A stretch of 64,000 bases of DNA from Pseudomonas sp. LS.1a (GTDB taxonomy: Bacteria; Pseudomonadota; Gammaproteobacteria; Pseudomonadales; Pseudomonadaceae). Shown piece by piece: positions 26,401 to 36,392 of this stretch (positions within the stretch are counted from its first letter, which is position 1; every line of letters begins with the position of its first letter). A program made the translations under genes and the position numbers. The stretch is from positions 5,684,596-5,748,595 of the forward strand of contig NZ_CP092827.1 of the NCBI RefSeq assembly GCF_022533585.1. The letters run 5' to 3'. Under the pieces are notes generated by a model. The model saw only the letters and a list, made by a program, of their open reading frames with translations. It did no database searches and was not told the DNA's origin.

Positions 26401-27633
26401 ATGAAGGCGTTCTCAGCCCTGTCTGCGGAAGTGCGTCAGTACCTGCTGGTAACCGGCAACTACTGGGCCTTCACCCTCACCGACGGCGCATTGCGCATGT
26501 TGGTGGTACTGCACTTCCATTCGCTGGGCTACACGCCGCTGCAGATCGCGGCGCTGTTCCTGTTCTACGAAGTGTTCGGCGTGATCACCAACCTGGTGGG
26601 CGGCTACCTCGGCGCCCGCCTGGGGCTCAACCGCACCATGAACATCGGCCTTGGCATGCAGGTCGTTGCCCTGCTGATGCTCACGGTACCAGCAGCCTCA
26701 TTGACGGTGCCGTGGGTGATGGCCGCCCAGGCGCTCTCCGGCATCGCCAAGGACCTGAACAAGATGAGCGCCAAGAGCTCCATCAAGCTCCTGGTGCCGG
26801 ACAGCCAGCAAGGCACCCTCTACAAATGGGTGGCCATCCTGACGGGCTCGAAAAACGCGCTCAAAGGCGTGGGTTTCTTCCTCGGGGGAGCACTGCTTGC
26901 GCTGCTCGGTTTTAGCCAGGCGGTACTGGCCATGGCGGCGGTGCTGGCCCTGATCTGGATCGGCAGTCTGATCCTGCTGAAAAAGGACTTGGGCAAGGCC
27001 AAGGCAAAGCCGAAGTTCCGCGACATGCTGTCCAAGAGCCGGGCCATCAACATCCTCTCGGCTGCACGGCTGTTTTTGTTCGGTGCGCGGGATGTCTGGT
27101 TCGTGGTGGCTCTGCCGGTGTACCTGAGCTCTGCGTTTGGCTGGGATTTCTGGCTGGTCGGTGGCTTCTTGGCCGCGTGGGTCATCGGCTATGGCATCGT
27201 CCAGTCGTTTGCCCCCCACATCACCGGCAAGAAGCGTGGTCATGTGCCCGACGGCCGAGCCGCCTTCGTCTGGGCAATCGCCCTGGCCGGGCTGCCTGCG
27301 CTCATTGCCGTGGGTCTGTCGGCAGGCTGGTCGGCGCAGATAGTGTTGCTGGGTGGGTTGATGCTGTTCGGCGTGCTGTTCGCCGTGAACTCATCGCTGC
27401 ACAGCTACCTGATCGTCAGCTACGCCAAGGAAGACGGCGTCTCCCTGGATGTGGGCTTCTACTACATGTCCAACGCCCTGGGTCGCCTGGTCGGCACGCT
27501 GCTGTCAGGTTGGGTGTTTCAGGCCTATGGGTTGGAGGCTTGTTTGTGGGTTTCCAGCATCTTCGTGTTGGCCGCCGCACTCATCTCAATCGCACTGCCC
27601 AGGCACAGTGAAATGGCACACCAGGCAAACTGA
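26401..27633 (+). CDS. arsJ: ArsJ organoarsenical efflux MFS transporter
   Basis: A 410-residue MFS membrane protein that exports 1-arseno-3-phosphoglycerate, which then breaks down outside to arsenate. The N-terminus NYWAFTLTDGALRMLVVLHF and the segment SGIAKDLNKMSAKSSIKLL are characteristic of ArsJ. Position right after the GAPDH gene confirms the pair. A strong hairpin follows the stop. Confidence 0.95.
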   Translation: MKAFSALSAEVRQYLLVTGNYWAFTLTDGALRMLVVLHFHSLGYTPLQIAALFLFYEVFGVITNLVGGYLGARLGLNRTMNIGLGMQVVALLMLTVPAASLTVPWVMAAQALSGIAKDLNKMSAKSSIKLLVPDSQQGTLYKWVAILTGSKNALKGVGFFLGGALLALLGFSQAVLAMAAVLALIWIGSLILLKKDLGKAKAKPKFRDMLSKSRAINILSAARLFLFGARDVWFVVALPVYLSSAFGWDFWLVGGFLAAWVIGYGIVQSFAPHITGKKRGHVPDGRAAFVWAIALAGLPALIAVGLSAGWSAQIVLLGGLMLFGVLFAVNSSLHSYLIVSYAKEDGVSLDVGFYYMSNALGRLVGTLLSGWVFQAYGLEACLWVSSIFVLAAALISIALPRHSEMAHQAN

Positions 27634-27646
27634 TCAGTGAGGAAAT

Positions 27647-27671
27647 GCGGAGGCCATCAGGCCTCCGCTTT
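27647..27671 (+). terminator. Terminator of the ars operon
   Basis: GCGGAGGCC/GGCCTCCGC stem with 4-base loop and TTT tail. It lies at the arsJ 3' end and overlaps the end of the convergent arsO, so it could work in both directions. Confidence 0.65.
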
Positions 27672-28733
27672 CACCACAACCTGCTCGATTTCAGCTGCAG
27701 TACTGCGCGCTGTGCGGGTCACCCCGATCAAGGTTGCTGATGCAGAACCTGTCCACTCGCCATAGCCGACCAGCCACAGCCTGGGCTCACTCACAGATCG
27801 GGTCCCTTCGACCTCTACACGTCCTTGCTCAGTAACAACCCCAAGGCTGGCGAGGTGTCCCAAGGCGGGTTTGAACCCCGTGCACCAGATCACCGCATCC
27901 ACTGCGGTCTCCGAGCCGTCTGCCCAGACCACACCGTCAGGGGTGAAACGAACGAAGGGTCTAACCGCGTGCAGAACGTCTCGCTCACGCGCCTCCACCA
28001 CAGGCGGGACCATGACCACGTCGCCCAACCCACCGACCGGCTGCTCAATGACACGCCCCTCCATCTGCGCTTTCCAGCGCTCCGTGGCCCGCTCGAACAG
28101 CACTCGGCCATCTACATCGTCAGGTAGGAAGAGTGGATCGGTGGGGGTTACCCAGGTCGCGTCCGCTACTTTGGAAACCTCTGCGAGAATCTGCGCGCCG
28201 GAGTTGCCGCCGCCAACGACCAGCACGCGCTTGCCAGAGAAGGCCTGAGGTTCAACGTAGTCCGCCGAATGCAGCTGTTGGCCACGGAACAGCTCAGCGC
28301 CGGGGTAGCCAGGTATGTTCGGGTTGCTCCAGGTACCTGTGGCACTGACCACAGCTTTGGCATCCCAATGGCCAGACTCTGAATGGACACGTAGAGCGCT
28401 GGCAACGCGCTCGATCGAGGTGACGCGCACAGGCCGTTCGATTGGAAACTGATAGCGCGCCTCATACTGGGTGAGGTAGTCGATGACATGCTCGCGAGAC
28501 GGATAGCCATCCTGGACAGGTGGCATCATCCAACCGGGAATGGAACTCCAGGTGGCCGGTGAGAACAGCCGCAAGGAATTCCAGCCGTGTCGCCAAGCAC
28601 CGCCGGGGCCCTGCTCGGCATCAAGGATGATGAACGAGAGATCTGTTCGGCGCAGGAAGTACGCCGTTGCCAGCGCGGCTTGTCCTCCGCCAATGATGAC
28701 TACATCCCACAAGCGCTCTGCATGGGCTTTCAT
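27657..28733 (-). CDS. arsO: ArsO-like flavin monooxygenase 2
   Basis: A 358-residue relative of the protein at 20182. FAD motif [51 protein letters not shown] motif [17 protein letters not shown] and [19 protein letters not shown] before ATG 28733 supports the start. It converges on arsJ and may be under a separate promoter. Two ArsO-like genes in one island suggests different arsenical substrates; this is an inference. Confidence 0.82.
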   Translation of the reverse strand: MKAHAERLWDVVIIGGGQAALATAYFLRRTDLSFIILDAEQGPGGAWRHGWNSLRLFSPATWSSIPGWMMPPVQDGYPSREHVIDYLTQYEARYQFPIERPVRVTSIERVASALRVHSESGHWDAKAVVSATGTWSNPNIPGYPGAELFRGQQLHSADYVEPQAFSGKRVLVVGGGNSGAQILAEVSKVADATWVTPTDPLFLPDDVDGRVLFERATERWKAQMEGRVIEQPVGGLGDVVMVPPVVEARERDVLHAVRPFVRFTPDGVVWADGSETAVDAVIWCTGFKPALGHLASLGVVTEQGRVEVEGTRSVSEPRLWLVGYGEWTGSASATLIGVTRTARSTAAEIEQVVVKAEA

Positions 28734-28842
28734 TTCACTCCCTCCGGACCATGGTCAAGCCCCATCATCTCAGATGCTGCAGTAAGTGACTTGACGTAGG
28801 TCCTCTGCAACGGTCACCAGCTTTCAAAACCTACAGGGAGCG

Positions 28843-29490
28843 CTACAAGGGCTTATCTTTTATTTCCAGACGACTGGCCAGAGGAGAAAGCGAGATAACG
28901 GCTCGCAAGGCCTCATGATTGGCATCAGACCATGCCAGATCCAGTAAATCGTTGAGCGCGCCCTGCGTTGGAATTGACTGAAGGGCTTGCGTCGTCGGGT
29001 CGTAGACGAAGGCGTAGAGACCGTTCTCAATCGCCCTAGAGACCTGGCGGTGCCAATTAAAATTGCCGCCATCTGTCATCGTGTCCGCTGCTAGAAAGAT
29101 GTCGTAGTGCTGAACGATGTAGTTGAAAAACACCTTCTGTGAAATATCGCGGAGAGCTAGGGAATGACGGCTACTCGCCGATCGCCAGATTGAGTTGCGC
29201 GCAAGGAGTCGGCTACTGACTCCTGGGACAGACACGAGCGTGACCTTGTCGTAAAAGGCCACTGACATCTCGATATCGTCGACCAGGGCGATTTCGAACT
29301 CATTCTTTGCCGGTCCCAGCCGACGATCAACACGAACCAAACGATACCGAGGGTCAGCCGTAAGGCCTGCCAGCTCATTGATCTCGCGCAACCCGTCAGC
29401 CGCTGTGAGCAGCGTGTAGAAAGCAGAATTGTCAGCTGTGCGTGCAAGTAACGCTGAGAGAGCACTACGCTCTTGAGCTGCAAGGGACAT
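28843..29490 (-). CDS. Unknown protein next to tnsC
   Basis: A 215-residue soluble protein with no motif I recognise, no signal peptide and no membrane helix. It has a central region YDKVTLVSVPGVSSRL and a C-terminal segment FNWHRQVSRAIENGLYAFVYD. It is read in the same direction as tnsABC, 198 bp downstream of tnsC, and could be an element-specific accessory or cargo gene. The ribosome site is weak. Confidence 0.6.
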   Translation of the reverse strand: MSLAAQERSALSALLARTADNSAFYTLLTAADGLREINELAGLTADPRYRLVRVDRRLGPAKNEFEIALVDDIEMSVAFYDKVTLVSVPGVSSRLLARNSIWRSASSRHSLALRDISQKVFFNYIVQHYDIFLAADTMTDGGNFNWHRQVSRAIENGLYAFVYDPTTQALQSIPTQGALNDLLDLAWSDANHEALRAVISLSPLASRLEIKDKPL

Positions 29491-29688
29491 GTCGGCGTCT
29501 CTGTGAGAGCTATCGTCAGTGATCTACAAGCTATCCGGTAGCCTTAGATTCCACAATCGTTCGAGCGGGATAGAACGTGCTTTGCCTCAACGTCATCACC
29601 GGGGGGCCAGGTGATCAAGCACCACCTCTGGGCTTGACCACCTGAAGACGGCAAATGGATAGCCACCCTATACTTAATGGAATTTTTC

Positions 29689-31032
29689 TCAGCGCGTTTG
29701 CTGCTTAGCAGGCTTCTGACCCCTGCATTCATATTCGAAGAACAGTTTCTTCTGATCCTCCTCACTCAGCTTTGCTGCAGGCGGCCTCCGAGAGCTCTTG
29801 CTAGGCCTTTTGTCACTAGGCTGAACAATTTGCGCCTTCGCGGCGCGCTCTTCCGCGTTGAGGGCAGAATCGAAGATCGTTTCGACCACCTGTCTATCTC
29901 GCTCGGCAATGGCCGACTGTGCAACGCTACTCGTATAAGCCGTCGGCAGATCAAACGGACACCACAAATCGGAGCGAGCCTTCTGCAATCGTCGTTCACC
30001 TAATGCCAAATTATGGAGAGCTTGGACATCGCCCGCATTGGCGGAAAACTCCGCAGAACGAAAGGCGCTACCGAGGTCATCCATCTCAATCCAGGCCCGA
30101 CCAGATTTTCGACTTTCGATGTATGCCTGCTTCAAAAGATGCACCGCAATCCGCTTAATCCCGAATGTGTATCGATGGAGCTCTGCGGCAAAATCTCTTC
30201 CTCGGGTGCGGATATGACCGCCGCAGACCCTTACGCACTCATCTGCATATGCCTTCCAGTCCTTACTGCCAACCTCATCGGGCAGCATGATCCGAGGTTC
30301 GGGGAGTAAACGCTGCTTGTCCTCATTGTTGCGTTTGAAGAGCTTATGCCCAAGGCTGAAGTTAGATACGAAAACTGCGGGCGGGCCTATTCGCATCAAT
30401 GTCAGCAGGATAGTAACGATCCTCGCTGTACCTAAACCTAAGCTGATATGCTGAGTTTCATCAAGTAATAGCAATGAAACTATATCCCTGTATGCACGGC
30501 GCCGACACTCAAGCAGTAACCTATCAAAATTACCACTTTTGCGATCTGAGCCCCCAAACAAAAACCACAATAGCAAGCTCTTGCCGCTCTCCTTGCCTTC
30601 CGCACTCGCGTACCAGTAGGATTCTAGAGTGAGAGCTCCGCCAAAGTATGGCGAATGATACTCAGATGGCACCGGCATTACTTTTTTCAAAGCATCAATT
30701 GTTCGACTCTTACCCAATCCTGCCAAACCCGTTAGGCATATTGGTACAACCTCCGTCATAGGAGGATTATAAATCTTCGCCTGGTGCTCGGCCTCGTTTG
30801 GAAAAACATAGCAATGATGCGTAAAAGCTCGGCCAACCATTTCATGTATAAAATCTAGGGAAAATTGATTAGGTATGAACGATTGCTTCAATGCATCGGC
30901 TAGTATTGTTGCCGCCATAAATGGCTCCGCGTCAGCTAGCGAAGAAACGGGATCAGGCTTCACAGTAATTGCTTTCCGGACAAATTCATTATCCATAGCG
31001 AAAGTGAAGCGTTCTTGCAGTGAGCCGGTCAT
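29689..31032 (-). CDS. tnsC: TnsC-like AAA+ transposition ATPase
   Basis: A 447-residue AAA+ regulator that links the target selector to the transposase. Walker A GLAGLGKS (102-109), Walker B VSLLLLDETQ (D191, E192), then a sensor-like PAVFVSN. The C-terminal 70 residues are basic (KRPSKSSRRPPAAK) and may contact TnsB or TnsA. It starts 2 bp after tnsB in the operon tnsA-tnsB-tnsC. AT content is clearly higher than in the core genes, which fits foreign origin. Confidence 0.9.
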   Translation of the reverse strand: MTGSLQERFTFAMDNEFVRKAITVKPDPVSSLADAEPFMAATILADALKQSFIPNQFSLDFIHEMVGRAFTHHCYVFPNEAEHQAKIYNPPMTEVVPICLTGLAGLGKSRTIDALKKVMPVPSEYHSPYFGGALTLESYWYASAEGKESGKSLLLWFLFGGSDRKSGNFDRLLLECRRRAYRDIVSLLLLDETQHISLGLGTARIVTILLTLMRIGPPAVFVSNFSLGHKLFKRNNEDKQRLLPEPRIMLPDEVGSKDWKAYADECVRVCGGHIRTRGRDFAAELHRYTFGIKRIAVHLLKQAYIESRKSGRAWIEMDDLGSAFRSAEFSANAGDVQALHNLALGERRLQKARSDLWCPFDLPTAYTSSVAQSAIAERDRQVVETIFDSALNAEERAAKAQIVQPSDKRPSKSSRRPPAAKLSEEDQKKLFFEYECRGQKPAKQQTR

Positions 31033-31034
31033 CT

Positions 31035-33035
31035 CTACTTTCCTCGGCTTCTATCGAAATCCGATTTATCACGCTTTGAAGCTGCGCTTTTGGACGGCCG
31101 TCCCTTAATGCGCTTAACAGCCTGCCAATCCTCTCCCGTTTCATGCTTGAAAGCGTCCCGCTGGACCTGCTGCAACGCCGCTCTCTGATCCATTATTTTA
31201 GCTACCTCAGCGCGCCTGAGACCGTCAATCTCTTGTAGCTTACGCAAAGAGATATCTCTTTCCCCCTCTAGGGTCCTAATAGTGCGCACCATATCAAGTT
31301 CGTACAAAACACCGTTTACATCAAGCCAAATATGGCGAACACACATGGTAAGCACGTAGACACTTGTTTGAATCACTGAGTCTTTTGATACTCGGTCGAA
31401 AACGCCTGTAGCTTCTAGTTCGGGCGACCGATATTTTCGGCCATAAAAATATACGGCGTCTTGCTTGATGGTTGCAGGATGCTGAGCAAGAAAGGATCTA
31501 ACGGCAGTTTCGAACTGCATTCCGATAGATGAATCACGCCCACGTCCACTCCAATAATTCCAAACCCCGATAGGTGTGGCCTTTACTCCCGCGAGAATTA
31601 GAGCCTCCTCCATTCTACCGGTAGCATCAGACCCTAGGTTGTCCTCCAGCACCTGCCTGATCTCCCGCCTGGCCATGGTGACGAAATTCAGTTTGCTTTG
31701 GACGACTACCGGCTGCTCCAGATCATTTTTATCGCGTGGATGCGATGACTCGACTGTCGATTTAGATTGACCCGAAAATACCGGAGTTAGCTCAAGCTCA
31801 CCGAGCCAGTTAATCTGTGGCTCGACATCATAATTTGCACCGGGGCCTCTATCAAAGACGACGCTACCGGATAAGCCCTCGCAGGGCCAGTGTTCGGGCG
31901 CGATCTCAACGCCAAAAAGCTCACAGAATTTGACCTTATTCAAAGCCATGGAGAATAAACACATCCGATAGGACTCCATATTTTCCCTGCCTTCGGAAAA
32001 TCCAATTCCGACGATCGCTCCTGATACACCGCACACTGCACGAACGACACAAAAGGAGTCAACTACACTTCCCTCAGTCAGGCCGCTTAGTTTTTCACTG
32101 ATATAGTATCCATCGAACTCAGAAAGCTGATTAACATTAATCAATTTTTCTGAGAAACTTCCTTTATCACCTGCCCTAGCGCGCGCCTTGTTCGCACCTC
32201 TCTGCGCGACTTCACGCTTTCGCAAGCTGAAATTCTTTCTGATCCAATATTGAATCTGTGCTAGAGACGGAAAAGGAAGCCCCTCGGGATGACTAAACAT
32301 ATAGTCCCCTGATTTTTCAATCGCACGACACCCAAATTCATTGATAAGGATCTCACGACGAATTCTATGCCAAGTATGGGATGGCGATGTAAATCGTACA
32401 TAGCCCGAGCATATTTTCTTCTGCATTTCCAAATCGCAGGGATATCCTGCCTTTTTACCCAAAGGTGAAGGCCGTCCGAGTTTTACCGTGCGATTTGGTC
32501 CCGTCCTGTCCCACCCACCTATACAGTGAGTTCGTGGCATCAACGCCCACTTGTTACGTCCAAACGTGATGTAGGCGTAGAACCACAGACGTAGCCGCGC
32601 AGCATTCTGTCTAGGGATAGAGGCATTGGCGCGAGCATTGATCACAGCGTTTGGATTCTTGCTGATGAGTATCTTTTGGGTGTCGCGCACCAAGTCAGAT
32701 ATCGCAAGGAAACGACGGTTAACCTTTTCGTCATAGGATTCCTTGGCAGAAACGCGACACTCCTCTAGGTGGGATATGGCTACACCCTCGATACGTTTCA
32801 GCCAGGGCGGATACTTTTCTACCACTCCGGTCTCCAGAAGTACTCCGGTCTCTAGCGCCTCCTCGAATTGAGTTGAGGTTAAAGTTATTAGAATCGGAAC
32901 AGGATTTTTTCCAATGATGAACTCTATTAGCCGAGCTCGGTTATGGCTTGGATCGTTGACAAGAAAATAGTAGGTAACACCTTTGCAGAGTTCCCCAAAC
33001 CCTTCGGGTGCGATCAACTGAGCGCCGATAATCAT
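31035..33035 (-). CDS. tnsB: TnsB-like DDE transposase
   Basis: A 666-residue transposase of the Tn7/Mu/retroviral integrase group that binds the terminal repeats and joins 3' ends to target. Candidate catalytic residues are D308 (SEFDGYY), D395 (SVVFDRG) and E429 (STVESSHP). The N-terminal 300 residues are DNA-binding and include basic HTH-like stretches; the C-terminal tail is charged with a long helix. Starts inside the tnsA stop (4-bp overlap), so the operon is tightly coupled. Confidence 0.92.
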   Translation of the reverse strand: MIIGAQLIAPEGFGELCKGVTYYFLVNDPSHNRARLIEFIIGKNPVPILITLTSTQFEEALETGVLLETGVVEKYPPWLKRIEGVAISHLEECRVSAKESYDEKVNRRFLAISDLVRDTQKILISKNPNAVINARANASIPRQNAARLRLWFYAYITFGRNKWALMPRTHCIGGWDRTGPNRTVKLGRPSPLGKKAGYPCDLEMQKKICSGYVRFTSPSHTWHRIRREILINEFGCRAIEKSGDYMFSHPEGLPFPSLAQIQYWIRKNFSLRKREVAQRGANKARARAGDKGSFSEKLINVNQLSEFDGYYISEKLSGLTEGSVVDSFCVVRAVCGVSGAIVGIGFSEGRENMESYRMCLFSMALNKVKFCELFGVEIAPEHWPCEGLSGSVVFDRGPGANYDVEPQINWLGELELTPVFSGQSKSTVESSHPRDKNDLEQPVVVQSKLNFVTMARREIRQVLEDNLGSDATGRMEEALILAGVKATPIGVWNYWSGRGRDSSIGMQFETAVRSFLAQHPATIKQDAVYFYGRKYRSPELEATGVFDRVSKDSVIQTSVYVLTMCVRHIWLDVNGVLYELDMVRTIRTLEGERDISLRKLQEIDGLRRAEVAKIMDQRAALQQVQRDAFKHETGEDWQAVKRIKGRPSKSAASKRDKSDFDRSRGK

Positions 33036-33991
33036 GAGACTTGCTCCGTAAAAAGCGAGTCGTATACCTGCAGCAGATCACCTCCCTCTGTTTCCAGGGG
33101 GTGATCAATGAGGATTGGCTGGAAGAAATTGACCTTCAACCTTCTTTCCCAAATGTCTTGGTAAAAACGCGCCGTAAACTGTCCAGGAGCCCCCCAGCGT
33201 TTACTAAATTTAGCAATCACCAAAAAGGCGGGCTCACCCTTGGCGATGAATTCTTTGACCTCTGCACTGAAATCGGACAGCAGCTCTATGGGGTGGGACA
33301 GCGACAAGCCATGCATCGGAAAAATCAGGCCGAGGTTGGCCTGTACGGTAGGAGCAATGCTGTCCAAAGACGCTTTCACCGTCCTGATGCCAGCACTTGC
33401 ATAGTAAGCCGCCTCCAGTTCAGCGCGTCCTTCCGCGTAATCTCGATCTTTCCGCTGCTGGGCCGGGGTCTTCAGGCTGGACAGACGCCGCTCACCGAAA
33501 GCAGCGCCTTGATCCTTGATCGTCCAATTCACGGCGTAAGGGACGCCATTGGCACCCAGCAAATAGAGGAGTAGGTCCCCTTGATATGGGAACGGCATCC
33601 GGCGCCAGAAACCTCCAACCCGCACTGTGACTTCGAAATGCTTAAACCCGATTTCCTTGGCGATTTCTACAGTGCCACGAACAGGCGGCGGGAACCTACC
33701 CTTCATAAGCGGATGGCCACTCAGCGGGTGGCGAGCTTCGTATGGCGAGAGCATTCGTTGCTCATGCATATCAAGCAAACATGGAGAGTGCAGAGCGAGC
33801 TGAATGAAAACACGCTCAGGATTCGACATCGCATGGATAGCACGATTGAGCTTTCGGCTGTTCAGACGCGAGATACGAGACTTTTTAGGGGCTTCTCGAG
33901 GAACCGCCAACGTTGAAGGAACGTACGGATCGCCCCACTGAAAGTCTCTTTGTCGACTCATGATGAGATCGAATTGCTGCTGCCTGTTCAT
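33032..33991 (-). CDS. tnsA: TnsA-like endonuclease
   Basis: A 319-residue protein at the head of the tns operon. TnsA is a restriction-type nuclease that cuts the 5' ends during cut-and-paste transposition. The catalytic set can be read as E59 (SNPERVFIQL), D139 (YQGDLLLYL) and K159 (NWTIKDQ), as in Tn7 TnsA. It is somewhat longer than Tn7 TnsA (about 273). The C-terminal domain would contact TnsC. Having TnsA implies true excision rather than replicative transposition. Confidence 0.88.
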   Translation of the reverse strand: MNRQQQFDLIMSRQRDFQWGDPYVPSTLAVPREAPKKSRISRLNSRKLNRAIHAMSNPERVFIQLALHSPCLLDMHEQRMLSPYEARHPLSGHPLMKGRFPPPVRGTVEIAKEIGFKHFEVTVRVGGFWRRMPFPYQGDLLLYLLGANGVPYAVNWTIKDQGAAFGERRLSSLKTPAQQRKDRDYAEGRAELEAAYYASAGIRTVKASLDSIAPTVQANLGLIFPMHGLSLSHPIELLSDFSAEVKEFIAKGEPAFLVIAKFSKRWGAPGQFTARFYQDIWERRLKVNFFQPILIDHPLETEGGDLLQVYDSLFTEQVS

Positions 33992-34099
33992 GTCTTTCTT
34001 CCCTTTGTCGTGGGGAAAGCAGCCGCAGCGCTGACTGGGGATAATTTGTCAGAGCTGCAGCAAACCCTTGCCAGTCGGGCATCCGACAGCACCTTGCGC

Positions 34100-34500
34100 T
34101 GTGGATAACGCCAACTTTCTTGTGGATGAACGAAGTCGTGCGGGACTTGACGTCCCACATGCAAGGGATAGACAATGGAAGGGTCAGGGTTAGAAAACTG
34201 ACTTATCCACAGAGACCCCAGGTCGCACTGGGGTCTTTGTCTACCTGACTTCTATTAGCTCTCTTGGCTAGCTCCTAGATGTCATGTGTTCTCCTATCAT
34301 TCGAAAAATAGCGGTTGCGTGGAACGCCAGCCCTGATGCTGGCCATTGTGCCGCGTCTGTACAACTGGCAATAGTACCGCTGCATTTTCCCAACTGACAA
34401 TAAAAAGTTGGTAACTGGATTAAGTTACTTAGTGCAGGCACGCCCTCTTTTTTACGTTGCCTAAATGCAAGCTCGTAGAAGGCCTTAATATACAATTCTG
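34100..34500. other. Non-coding region between tnsA and tnsD (33992-34599)
   Basis: This 600-bp gap between divergent tnsA and tnsD holds two perfect DnaA boxes (34100-34108 and 34203-34211) and a one-mismatch copy at 34121. It also holds a GACCCCAG/CTGGGGTC hairpin (34214-34235) and two direct copies of CAACTG(G/A)CAATA 29 bp apart (34362, 34391). It must contain both promoters. The repeats could be operators or old end sites; no gene was found. Confidence 0.55.
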
Positions 34501-34599
34501 AGAATCATATATTGTGTCAAACGATTATCATTCCCAGTTATTTTTTGCGTAACTCAAGACCTCCTACTATGATAATCGGCAAAGCTGATGTATTGAGCG

Positions 34600-36255
34600 A
34601 TGGTGAAAGCCATGGTGCGATTTGCATTAAACTGGCTCGAAGACGAAACTTTCTTCAGCATCTGCAGCAGGCAGCATGTATACCTTTGTAGCACTGACTC
34701 AGCCGCTACTTGTGAGTGGCTATTCGGCACTCATAAAAGATATATTCACGATTTTAATTATAATTTAGGCGCTTTGAATAAAGTTACCACTAATTGGGGT
34801 ACGCCTGAATCCATCATAAACGAGCATACCATTGCTCCCTTTTTCTTTCCCTTTCAGTCTCAGGAAAATGTGCTTGCTGCAAAGGAAGCACTATTAGGCC
34901 CGAGATTGGGATCACTGAAGTACCGCCTGGGTTTGCTGACAAACCGCTTCGGTGCAGAACATCCATTAAAAGCGTGCACTGCGTGTATGGTATGCGACCG
35001 TATATGTGGCGGCGTGGCCTACTGGCATCTGTCTCATCAGTATCCAGGGGTAACAATTTGCCCTGTACACGGTTTGTATCTCCGAGAAAGCACAAAGAAT
35101 AGACAGTGGTCAGGCCAATTCGAGTGGTTACTGCCCCAAGAAGAAGATCTCTTGCCTGCCCCTCGAATTGAAACGACAGCCGCGACCCGGAAAGTGCTGG
35201 AAGATCTTGTCGAGGCCATCATCGGCTTAGCAGGTTTCGGATGTCAGAGGATTTTTGATCCAAGCGCTGTCAACGCTGTGTATAGGACAGCGTTGGCTCA
35301 GTACGGTGAACGCAGTTCTGGACAGGAGGCAGCTGCCAGTGCGCTTTGGCTCCACATCAAAGGGCTTCAGGCCTACCAGCCCTTCAGTTGTATGCCCAGA
35401 AGCCCCGAGGAGGCCGTCACATTTTTGAGGGGGCTTGTGCGCAGTCCAAGGGGGCACGTCCACCCCTTGAAGCACCTCACGCTCATCACTTGGCTGTTCG
35501 GATCCCTCGCTGCTTTCATCAAGTTACACGACCAGGTAGTCAACTCTTACACGCCATCCAAAAATGTTTCGTCAGGCATTGTTAATCAAGCTAAACGTGT
35601 CAAAGAGATAAATCCCACCTCAGATAAAATATTGAAAGCGGCCAGGCGACCAAAGATTCTAAAAAAAGATAGCAGAGCTGCTATCTTACTCAGACTTTCT
35701 CAGGGTCAATCAAAACATAGCCTGTGTGAGGATTTCGGCATAACGATTTCGACTCTAAATAAATTGATGCGATCAGAGCCATCGGTAGCCAATGCGTGGA
35801 AAGAAAAAACTACGTCTAACGAAAAGTTTGAACGAAGGTCGATCTGGGAAAATACCGTAAAGAGATTCTCAAAGGATAGCGCGAAGCAAATTAGATGCCG
35901 CCTCCCGACAGTCTATGTCTGGCTTTACCGAAACGATAGGGAATGGCTGAACAGTAGACTTGGAGAGCTACCAAACGGGAGGATCGGCAATCACTCTGCC
36001 GTTGATTGGAGCAAACGTGATCAGCATTTGCTAGAAGCTCTAAAATCGACTGCTGACTACTTGTTGAAGTCTCATGAGCTTCCATTGAAAAAACAGCAAA
36101 TTTATTTGGCGCTTCCAAGGCTGGCCAGCGCTCTGCAAAAAAGACAAGCCTACGGGCTGACCCGATCTTTTCTCCAAGAGATCACCGCGTCAGCTCGAAA
36201 AGGCAGTGGGAGTGCTCCGGCTGGTTGCAGCACTGAAGCCGTCCAGTCCTCATGA
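34600..36255 (+). CDS. tnsD: TnsD-like target-selection protein (TniQ family)
   Basis: A 551-residue protein of the TniQ/TnsD family, which recognises the attTn7 sequence in glmS and recruits TnsC. The zinc finger is KACTACMVC...TICPVHGLYL (C126, C129, C154, H157) after the N-terminal TniQ segment beginning MVRFALNWLEDETFFS. The C-terminal half has a HTH-like segment (LCEDFGITISTLNKLMRSE). ATG 34612 (MVRFALNW) may be the true start since family members begin there. Divergent from tnsABC. It is a good candidate for the glmS-targeting factor. Confidence 0.88.
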   Translation: MVKAMVRFALNWLEDETFFSICSRQHVYLCSTDSAATCEWLFGTHKRYIHDFNYNLGALNKVTTNWGTPESIINEHTIAPFFFPFQSQENVLAAKEALLGPRLGSLKYRLGLLTNRFGAEHPLKACTACMVCDRICGGVAYWHLSHQYPGVTICPVHGLYLRESTKNRQWSGQFEWLLPQEEDLLPAPRIETTAATRKVLEDLVEAIIGLAGFGCQRIFDPSAVNAVYRTALAQYGERSSGQEAAASALWLHIKGLQAYQPFSCMPRSPEEAVTFLRGLVRSPRGHVHPLKHLTLITWLFGSLAAFIKLHDQVVNSYTPSKNVSSGIVNQAKRVKEINPTSDKILKAARRPKILKKDSRAAILLRLSQGQSKHSLCEDFGITISTLNKLMRSEPSVANAWKEKTTSNEKFERRSIWENTVKRFSKDSAKQIRCRLPTVYVWLYRNDREWLNSRLGELPNGRIGNHSAVDWSKRDQHLLEALKSTADYLLKSHELPLKKQQIYLALPRLASALQKRQAYGLTRSFLQEITASARKGSGSAPAGCSTEAVQSS

Positions 36256-36392
36256 TCCTCCGCATCCATTTCCAGATGGCCTGGACTGGTGAGAAGATGG
36301 GCAAGAAGCTTGTGGTGAGGAAACCGGACCTCATGATCAACTAGTCAAACGCCGGTTTTGGCTGTAGATACGCAGTAACGGAGAAATTTCAA

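Noticed and set aside
34362..34403. CAACTG(G/A)CAATA repeats as a second transposon end splitting the element in two
   Set aside because: Only two copies, no TGT terminus, and no inverted partner was found; kept as a low-confidence observation.
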